Under the pieces are notes generated by a model. It did not search any database. It was not told where the DNA came from and was given only the letters and a program-made list of their open reading frames with translations. 42,108 nt of DNA, from the NCBI GenBank assembly GCA_000827495.1, contig KN817574.1, forward strand, positions 2,812 to 44,919, given 5' to 3'. Below, piece after piece: positions 33,701 through 42,108 of this stretch; the stretch's first letter is position 1; every line of letters starts with the position of its first letter. A program made the position numbers and the translations under genes. Origin of the DNA: Hypholoma sublateritium FD-334 SS-4 (Eukaryota > Basidiomycota > Agaricomycetes > Agaricales > Strophariaceae).

Positions 33701-36700
33701 AGACTGAAAACTTCACGCTACCTGTTTCACGGTGCTCTTCCTTGACGAATTTTCGTGGCATGGTGCTTTTGGCAGTGTCGACTTGTGTGCCGTCTATGAC
33801 ACTTGCCCCTTGCACTGCAGCATCGATGTCACCGGAGTCAACGGGTGCGCTAGCTGCTTCTTCAGTGGCAATAGAGTCAATGATTCCGGCAGATTTCAAT
33901 TCCGCAACAGGTCCTTGTTTGTCAATGCGGCCGTTGAGCATATGAACGACGTAGTTTGTTCCTGGCAAGACGAGCTCCACATGATGCGTAACGAGGACCT
34001 GAAGACGATCATCAAGTGAACGATCAAATCGATACATCTTCTACGTACCACGGTACGATGCTCCAAGAGCGGCCCCAGTAGCAGTCGTTCATAGAGGAAC
34101 CTCGCTGTGTGGCTATCCTATGTGTCAAGTCAGCGGGACATTCATTAGCGAGTGAGGCCAAACTCACAACCGCGCTGAGGGGATCATCGAGCAGAACATA
34201 CTTCGTTCGGGCATAGACAGCGCGTGCAAGGGCGACTCTGTGATCCATATCTGGTGAATCATAAAATATAACAGCGCTGGGCCATGAATGACTACCTTGC
34301 TTTTTGACCGCCCGAAAGATTTATACCCCTACTCAAAGCTCAATACGACGAAAGCAACAAAGTGACAGGACAAGAACTGACCGTGCACCAATCTCAGTGG
34401 CATCGCCATCCTCTAGCAAGTTCAAATCGGGATTCAAGGCACAGCATTCTATCACCATCCTATATCGCTCTTCGTCTAGAGGATATCCGAAGAGGATATT
34501 ATCCTTGATTGATTGATGTCTTAACCACGGAGTTTGCGAAGCATATGAAATACAGCGCATTAGACCATGTTCGTCCACCCGCGAAGAATCCTTTGACATG
34601 ATGATCCTTCCCTTGAGCAGGGTCATTTCCCCGAGAACAGCCAACTGGTGGCCGCCATTTATTAGATGTTGTAGTGCATATACGATAGCAAGCTTACTAG
34701 TAAGGCCGTCTTCCCAGATGCGGTGGGTCCCGTAATCACAGTCAGCTTATTCTCGGGAAACACGACGGATATTTCGCGTAGTCTGAATCCACGGTCGTCA
34801 CCTTTGTTGTCCTCGTCTTCGGTGGATGAACCTGAGGAGTCAGCGACGGCAGTGTCGCCTGAAATGCTGGTCGCTGATGAAACATCCCCGTTCCTGGAAG
34901 GACCCTTGCCGCCCTTTGCACTTTCGGAGACTCGATTCCATCTTAAAGTAGCATCTTCCAAACCAAGGCCTTCATCGTCGTCGCTCGTGGCGTCGGGGCC
35001 GAAATGTGTCTTTTTGAGAGAGCATACCTGTTCCGTCACCTCATCTTCATCAAGGTAGACAGAAATTCGATCCAGTGCAATACCGGCCTGTTATTTTCGT
35101 TGATTTAGTGTTCATAGAAGAACCCGAAAGGAAGAGATTCGATACCTGGAGGATATTTACGGTCCACTCGGGGATCACGTTCAAAGGCGCTCTATCATTA
35201 TCTCAGTACTTGGGAAGACGGGCGTCGTTGATTGCCTTACCTGACCATGCTAAACAAGGAGAGCGCCTTGTGATTCATTAGCAAGGGATCGCGAAGTCTG
35301 TTTGTAGTCACATACCGTAAATGCCGTACTGATCGTCAGTTGATGTCCGGACATCACATAGGCAAAGAAAGCAGCGATAGACACAAAAATCGGTGCGCAA
35401 GCCCATAGAAACATGAATATGACCATGTTAATGCGAGCTACAGCCATTTTCAGAAGATTGTTCAATTTTGCCTAGTAAGCTCTAGCGTACCTTTCACCAT
35501 CCACTTCATCTCTGTTGCCCGATCATCAAGCACCCGGCTGATCCAACGATCCTCCCAGGCGAAGAACTTAATGATCTTGATCTATGGAACACGTTTTAGA
35601 TCTCGTTAATATATGATTTGTGTTCGGAAATGAAAAGAGGATCTTACAGCTGAGATCAACTCGCTCAACGTTCCCATTCGCTTGTCGCGAGCGGCGAGGG
35701 TACCCTTTTGGATTCTGACTCTGCGGTTGACCAGAAACCTGTTCAACGGCCACGCCAGCACCAACACAAAGAATCCGGCAAAGGCGCTGACACCCAGTAA
35801 TCTAATGGGACGTATCACAGTAGTCAGCTGTTGAACATGGTGAGCAGAGTCTGGAGAGTCGACTAACTGATATAGAAATAGTCCAGCGATGATTATTTCG
35901 AATGGCGCTACGGAATAACTTTAAATTTGGCAGGAGATATTTTCAGCCAGCAGCGTACCTGCGTATATGATATGAATGGTGGAGATCACACGTGCGAGCT
36001 ATGCAAAAGATAGGCGTTAACATTCAACGCCCGTTTTTGCAAGGCTACCTACGCGGTTTGTGTCAGATGACATGAGGTTCACAATCTTTCCTATGTCTGC
36101 CCCCGCCTTGGGATCATCAGCCTTTTTGGCTTTATCCTTTGCAGCTTTAGCCTGAGCTACACAGATAATTATCAGTACCGTTCGTCTCGACCACAAATGA
36201 TTTGTTATCACCTTTCGTCTCAGCTTTACTAGCACCTTTCGTGGGCGGGGCGTCTTTTTTGGCGTCCTTGCTGACGACTCCGGAGAAATCCTTCCGCTTC
36301 AGTGCTTTGTCATAGATGGAGGCTGTCAGTTCTCCGCGCACTCTGACGGATGCTCTGCGGCCTAGCCATAGGTGCTGTACATCGGCTTGGGCCTAATGAA
36401 AGTGATAAACAGGATGGGTCTCTCAAGACACGCTCTGAAATCGAATCGAAAAGGCATACCTTTAGTAGAGAACATATGAGCGCGAGAACTGCATAAATGT
36501 ACGCCTTGGCGCGGCTTTCTTTTGTAGAACCCTCACGCTCAATTTCAGAAAGTATTCGCCTGTAGATTTGTAGGTATATTAATCGAAGTCCGTATAAATG
36601 CGCGCAACGTACTTCAAGAAGAATGGAGCAGTGTAATTGAGGACGACACTGATGATAGTCAGCACAAAATCAAATCTGGTTTCGCCATCGTTAGGATACG

Positions 36701-37853
36701 ATCTACAATGCTTATAGGAAACGATATTTACATCATGTCAAATGAATTTGCTGCTATGATGCGGCGAAGCAGAGTTTTGCGCCTGTTCTCAGAATTCGTT
36801 AAAAATATATCGCTCGTTTGTAGGCACACCAACAAACCGAAGATCCATAAACTTGAAAAAGAGGGGGCGGGACTGCATCGTTGGACTCAGTTCCCATACA
36901 TCCTTCTCGTGCAGCGTGGTATTCTTTCCCTGCAAACGGCATCAGCCATAGTACCAAAACTATTAGGTATAGTGTGGATTTACGAGACGAATCAAGGGAT
37001 TAATCCATCGGAACGTGACCCAGTCAAATAAAGTGCAGTAATCTTCCGGTGATACCGAGGACCCCTATGTTGAGCAGAGTGAGGACGGAGACGCAAGACA
37101 TTTCTTTATTCTTACTATATCCTTCGAATTCACGTCCGAGCTCCAGTATCCCATTGGCATAGTGAGGACGCTGGATAGAAGAACGAACGAGATGGCCATA
37201 TCAGTAGCAGAAGTCGCCAATAAGATGGTCTGCGCAGGAACATCGAATACAACTTGATCATAGATAATTCCACCAAGGCTGAGAGCTCCACCGCAAAAAA
37301 GAACAGTGTATATGAGCAAGAGATCGTAGGGGACTGTTGTGATAGGGCGAGAAATGGGGCGAACAGCAGTATAGGTCCACGGAATAGCTGAGCAGATATA
37401 TATAAAACTGTTCTGCGTACGTGATGGCGTTGCAGAGATGAAATACACTCCGATGGCGATCCTGAGGAGACACTCTACCACTCCGAGCATAACGAACAAG
37501 GCGGCTCGCCATCGCACAATCTTTTGCTGCAATTCCAAAGCTTCTCGGTTACCGTCGTTTGTCACGCTGTCTCCCTCGGTTCCCAGAGCTTGAACGTCCA
37601 GCGCCTCTGCCTCAGAGACCGTCAGGAATGGCCCGAAAAAGGGCTTCACAGTCGCGGCCAGCCGGCGAAAAGGGTCAGGGAAAGGAATACGGGAAACACC
37701 TAAGCCTAGGACGAGTATCGTAGGAAGAAGTGTTACGCATAGAGCACGGCTGCAGCTGGTCGAGAGGTCCCAGAGCGAGTCTTGATCGGTGTCGCAGGCA
37801 TTCATGACGAAAGAGCTAGCTGGAAGGGCCGCTAGATCGAGGACGACGTGCAA
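30756..37853 (-). CDS. ABCC-family (MRP-type) full ABC transporter
   Basis: A large minus-strand gene with many 45-60 nt introns. I fixed the first exon (37853-37116), the start of the second (37064) and the last (30994-30756). Order: N-terminal membrane part ([18 protein letters not shown], several helices), linker [23 protein letters not shown]1, NBD1, TMD2, NBD2. NBD1 (about 34.9-34.0 kb) has Walker [13 protein letters not shown]-loop [20 protein letters not shown], signature NLSGGQKAR spliced to VALARAVYA, and Walker [15 protein letters not shown]2 (about 32.0-30.8 kb) has Walker [12 protein letters not shown] split by an intron, signature NFSQGQRQL, Walker [13 protein letters not shown] and H-loop LTIAHRIRTV. 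A Ser/Asp-rich insert precedes each NBD core motif set. Members export conjugates and drugs across the plasma or vacuolar membrane. The Met at 37805 is an alternative start. All joins I tested keep frame. Confidence 0.88.
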
Positions 37854-39429
37854 GACCGTCTTAAGAGCCTCCCTTAAGAGCTGTAGATCAATTGCGCCAT
37901 GCGTGTCCTTTTCGATATGGGTTTAGAACATCTAAAAATATTGGTAGGTTGCTTACCCAGTTTCGTGAGTGCTGAACGAAGTCAAGTCAGAATTCGACGA
38001 AGATGCTACACCTTGATACTGAAAGGGATACGGCGTTGATATATCTCGAGAATGGGCGCAAACAACTCTCTGACGAGCGCAGGAAGGTGGCATGTAAAAG
38101 TACGTGGCTAACTGCGGCTGCGAATGTTGAAGCGGTGATTCCGAAAAGGAAACAATTCGAGCTCCGCTTAAAAGCACCGTTCAATGGCTCAACGGTGTTT
38201 TCTTCAAGGTGTCTCGATTCTCGAGCCTTATGAAGTTACGATACTCACCTATCATCCATTGAATCTACTCAATTTTCACGCATCAGTACTCCCTTATCTA
38301 CCCATAACTTGCCAGTGCTTATAACCGTTAGAATCTTTCAACTTGAAGATTCTATTCTAGTCACATCTCCAACACATTCTAAAGATGTCGGGTTAATTAT
38401 AGTTCCTACTGATAGATGGGAAGGCAACCGTCGGCAACGGTTCCGGACTCATCCCTCGCTTTAAGCTTTCTTGAAGAGCGAGGGTTTGACCGGCGCCACG
38501 CCCCACCCCATGCCGGCGAGCTTGGGCTCAGGCATGCGCTACCCCACTCAGACGCGCCGAGGTGGGTCCCGCGACACATTTTTTCAGGCTGGGTGGTGAA
38601 CGCGGTAGATTGAATACGGCGCTCGCGCGACCAGTTAATCCGCAGCGCACGCTATAGCTGACCGCAAGCTGGACCCCTGCTTTGTATACCTTGGCCTCGA
38701 GCTCGGTCCCGCGAGATGTATATCCAACGCGTCGCTCGGGCGCGGCGCAATGACCACACCGCTTCGCAAATTATAACCAACCGTGAGCTACGACCCGCAG
38801 GCCTGGCCTCCTTTCGGGAGTTGGTGAACAGTGGGTAGTGTACGAAGATGACCGTGGTCTGGTGTAAAATATGTCTACCCAACCTCCGGGACTATGAAAG
38901 ATATGTTGTACAATTACACAGCCTTCGAATAAGACCAGAATCGCGATTGTCGGAGAGATATCCATTGAGATATAACAGAAATACAGCAAATTGTCCTATA
39001 TCCACTCTGTATGTCTGTCTTCCTCGTCGTACTCTTTATCTGAACTAAGCTGCTCTCAATGCTTACCGCCGCTGTATACCAATGTCTGTCGTCTTCACAG
39101 ATATCATTCCAATTTGAGAAAGCGCGATGCCGGTGTGTTAACAACAACCGGAAGGTGGCATGGCACGAAGTTGTGGTTGTGGCCGTCACAGTTGTAACCA
39201 CATTTCTATTGAGCCACTGCCATTACCTACAACAATGCAGTTCTGTATTCCGTGGCCTGGGTACAACGCGGACGCAGCTTGCAGTATTTAACAAACGCGG
39301 AGATTATTGACTTTTGAACCCAAGGACGCTATTATCTTGTTTCTTTCTGACCGGTCGCATCAGCACCATCCCGACCTCACCACTAACCCCCATAATCTTT
39401 AACGATACACATAATTGGCACATACGGAA
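37854..39429. other. Intergenic, with an unexplained GC-rich island
   Basis: The left part is the ABC transporter promoter. AGAATCTT and its complement AAGATTCT flank an 8-bp spacer at 38330-38353. From about 38440 to 38830 the sequence is clearly GC-richer than its flanks, yet no frame there looks like protein and no tRNA, rRNA or repeat could be recognised. The rest is AT-rich. Confidence 0.45.
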
Positions 39430-40108
39430 ATGCTGACAGAAGAAATGGTCGCCGACTGCCTGGCTAACGGGTGCCTACACCCCGATTTCATCACAGATTC
39501 TGTGTCGCGGTATGCCGTTTTATCAGTAGAGTGGTATATCTCTGCTAATTTAAATTTCTGATGATAGACCCTCCCCCATTATTTGGCAGGCTCCAATTCC
39601 AATATACGCCAACGATCCTCCCGAAAGCCGCCCAGAGAGCTCGACGGGGAGTGCTACCGGCAGCTCTTCACCGTCGGCCGTCGATTCCAGCTCACCCGGG
39701 CCATCAACCACGCCGATCCTGGTGGCATCGTTGTCAGGCAGCAGTAAAGTTTTTCGATTATGGCACTCCCGTATTTCCGACTGTACGATCAGGATCTCTT
39801 CAACGCTTGAGCACGACGGAAATTCCCAAAGGCTCGTTTGCGACGGGATCGAGCGTTCAAGCGGGAGGGCGGCAAACAAGACGTTCTTCCGGTGCATCAA
39901 CCCACATGCGCCGGACTGTGGTCAGGTCACGGCATCCTTTGGTGATATGAGTCGCCACCAAAAGACCACTGACCACTCGCCTTCCGAAGACTCGGACGTG
40001 AGTTGCCCAAAATGCGGCAAAGATTTTTCTAGGCCGGACAGCCTTAAAAGACATATTTCGAAAGTCTGCACAGCAGGCGTAAACGGAAGGCGTAGACGGG
40101 TGGCATGA
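39430..40108 (+). CDS. Small zinc-finger protein (C2H2-like plus C2HC)
   Basis: Two exons, 39430-39509 and 39568-40108 (intron 58 nt), give 206 residues. The middle is Ser/Pro-rich and likely disordered (TGSSSPSAVDSSSPGPSTTP). The C-terminus has a first, irregular finger, FRCINPHAPDCGQVTASF followed by RHQKTTDH, and a second finger CPKCGKDFSRPDSLKRHISK-VC, which is C-x2-C-x12-H-x4-C, with Cys in place of the last His. Two fingers at the very C-terminus with a basic end (GRRRRVA) suggest DNA binding and a regulatory role; the target is unknown. Both fingers sit in one exon. No neighbouring gene shares its function. Confidence 0.7.
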
Positions 40109-41054
40109 TTCATAATAAATGCCTGTCATGTATTTTTCTGGTGTATTCCCCCCCCCCTTCACTATATACTACTTCTAGGCAGTCATTCATTGTTACGTAC
40201 CCTATTGGGCTAAATAGTTGCCCTTTGTGTATTTTCCCAAGTCATCAATGCATATGTATTTGATCGGATTTGATCAGAGCCGGAGCCCGGATACGCCGTA
40301 AAGCTGAGCAAAGCGCTTTCGTCCAGGCGCTCGCAGTGTATACGAAGGTTATTCATGCATCGAGGATGATATCTTCATTGTAATCTGAGGATACTCAGAA
40401 ATTGAGTATGTACTTTCACCTGTTGAAAGGGCAAGCGTAAGTACTTAATTAAACAAATTTGATTTTTCTGCTGACCTTTCAGATATCGTGAATGGTACAT
40501 ACACATATTTTGCCATACATAACGTAACCAATGCGCCCCTCGGCGGCCGCTTCAAGGAAGCGCGTAAAGTTCTCGCCATTCCCATAAGTCTACTATAATG
40601 TGCGCATTCCGGTAGCGCGTCCCAGACTACCATAAGCGTAGCACAAATATTGCTGAATATATGCTGCTACGTCAATTTAGAGTCCCTATCGTCGCAGCCG
40701 CTGGGTCATGGGAAGCTCATTGCTGGAGCTGAGCCCCGGTCAAAATAGGCCGTATATAGCCGGAGATAAATATATGTACGGGAAATTGCGTCAGGGTTTA
40801 GATACACTGAGCGAGTTGGTAGAGCAATATGAAATAAAGACAAATTAGTAGTATGTGATGTTGGCCAAAGCGCCGGCAAGGAGGGTAAATGGTCTGCTTG
40901 AGACGGCGCTAGCCATCGCCTAAGTATATGTATTGACACGCATGTGCTTAAGCAAGTTATGTAATTCATCTGAGTTTGTTTTGATTGCATCGAGCTGACT
41001 TTAGGATTTTCGTTCAGCATTCGATATTCTTGATCTTACATCNCTCCCGTATTC
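40109..41054. other. Intergenic left of the transposase
   Basis: No gene is supported. If the Tnp2 gene belongs to a complete element, its left terminus should lie here, but I found no clear CACTA-starting inverted repeat and cannot see the other end. An N at 41043 lies just before the transposase start. Confidence 0.45.
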
Positions 41055-42108
41055 ATGGTTTCCGGTGGAAAGTCCTCCAAACAGNAACACAAGCCCATTT
41101 CTCGACGGACTAGTGCTGGCAGTACAAGTGTTCCCCCTCCGAATATCAAAAAGGCAAAACAAANGTTCACTTGCTCCTGTACCCATCGATGCAAAGGCGT
41201 TTTGAAGCAACTTACGCGTGTCACCTACTTGAAACACGCCATATTCCGAGAGATTGACGAGCAGCGAGAATCACAGGCGCGAGCGGACGAAGTGATTGAC
41301 CTTCCTCAGCTTGACGGTAATTCCGAGTCTTTACTTCGTGAGGGTAGCGGAACGGCAGAGGTATTTGAATCCATCTCTCTAGTATTGTATTTATCTTACT
41401 TATCAACTTTTATAACTTATAGGACATTCCTCACCCTGTAGCGGAGGATATTCAATCTCACCCCGTAGCNGAGTATACCGTTCCATCTCATGAATCTCGA
41501 GTCGGAGTCAGTCAACCCGAAAATGCATTCTTGGACCATGCAGCTACTTCTCGACTAGACCCTCCACCTCAGTACGAGCAATACGAAAGCGAAACAGCCG
41601 ACCTTGACAACATTTTTGAAGTGGCTCGCCTTTCGGACTTCCGAACTTCTATCAATTTCATTAATGCTNTCCGTGATGCTACGCTAGACGGGAAGTACAG
41701 CAATTTAAGTCCTTCAGCAATACAGAGAATACGAAACCCAGTATCTGGAGTATTCGACATCGACACAGATCCCGATCTTCGTCTTGGCCTGGATCTCTTC
41801 TTGGCAAATATTAATTCTTCAGCTGAAGCTTACAACAGTGCGAGGGACGCAATCAAAAGACGACACCCNGAAGACCAAATCCCTTCTCATGATCAAATTA
41901 AACGCAGAATCNAGGATATTACGGGTGTGGGATCAATATCTCATGCCATGTGCAAGAATAGTTGTATGGCTTTCACTGGACCACTAATGGAGCTGGATGA
42001 ATGTCCTCGATGTGGGACGCCTAAGTTTTGTCCTGAAACGAAGAGACTGCACCAAGAGTTCGTGACCATTCCTATTGCTCCCATCTTACAGGCTATGTGG
42101 CGCAATCC
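41055..42108 (+). mobile_element. CACTA-type Tnp2 transposase, N-terminal part (runs off the window)
   Basis: Exon 1 (41055-41360) and exon 2 (41423 to the edge) join in phase across a 62-nt intron (GTATTT...TATAG). The N-terminus has a zinc-chelating-type CSCTHRCKGVLKQLTRVTYL, as in basidiomycete transposases that begin with a C-x-C..C module and a conserved H. A long acidic linker follows. Then MCKNSCMAFTGPLMELDECP, RCGTPKFCPETKR and FVTIPIAPILQAMWRNP mark the start of the Tnp2 (En/Spm-like) transposase domain. The catalytic part is beyond the right edge. The frame is open throughout, allowing for six Ns, so the copy may be intact. The Ns suggest a multi-copy element collapsed in assembly. 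Confidence 0.85.

Noticed and set aside
37060..37160. Possible frameshift in the first exon of the ABC transporter
   Set aside because: An alternative frame looked protein-like, but a 51-nt intron (37065-37115, GTAAGA...CATAG) joins SKDI to [15 protein letters not shown] in phase, so no frameshift is needed.
38330..38353. AGAATCTT/AAGATTCT inverted repeat as a heat-shock element
   Set aside because: Spacing of the GAA/TTC units does not follow the alternating 5-bp pattern; left as a plain short inverted repeat.

Overview
The window looks like genomic DNA of a wood- or litter-decaying agaricomycete (Basidiomycota). Genes are cut by many 45-70 nt GT-AG introns. The content includes a class II secreted heme peroxidase, a tandem pair of 'macrofage activating glycoprotein' type GPI proteins, several BTB/POZ proteins, a fungal ABCC transporter and a Tnp2 transposase. 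No rRNA, tRNA or CRISPR was found. Everything here is read from sequence alone; family names rest on motif recognition.

Layout. 0-2.6 kb: a multi-exon Cys-containing agaricomycete protein on the minus strand, broken by one in-frame stop, in sequence that carries scattered single Ns and looks like multi-copy DNA. 3.4-4.9 kb: a four-exon gene whose N-terminus holds two copies of a short glycine/aromatic motif; a paralogue lies at 26.6-27.6 kb. 6.5-8.2 kb: a 13-exon class II peroxidase lacking a normal Mn site and lacking the surface tryptophan. 8.2-15.2 kb: gene-poor, with one doubtful hypothetical gene and two paralogous four-helix membrane proteins, the first carrying two adjacent stop codons.

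15.2-20.3 kb: three tandem BTB/POZ genes on the minus strand; a fourth copy is at 27.8-29.0 kb. All four share two intron positions and phases, a C-terminal C-x5-C ... C-x2-C cysteine set, and a 15-bp element upstream of the start. The cysteine set and the upstream element are the two observations I think most worth following up. 21.0-25.8 kb is a GC-rich block. It holds an HMG-box protein with a GC-AG intron containing a long hairpin, divergently paired with the first of two tandem secreted/GPI glycoprotein genes. A 138-bp tandem duplication follows the second.

29.3-29.9 kb: a type 1 phosphatase inhibitor (YPI1/inhibitor-3 family), divergent from the fourth BTB gene. 30.8-37.9 kb: one large ABCC (MRP-type) transporter on the minus strand, which appears intact. 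39.4-40.1 kb: a small two-exon zinc-finger gene. 41.1 kb to the right edge: the N-terminal part of a CACTA-type Tnp2 transposase, truncated by the window. The genes do not form one pathway; the window is a mix of core genes, lineage-specific expanded families and transposon-derived ends.
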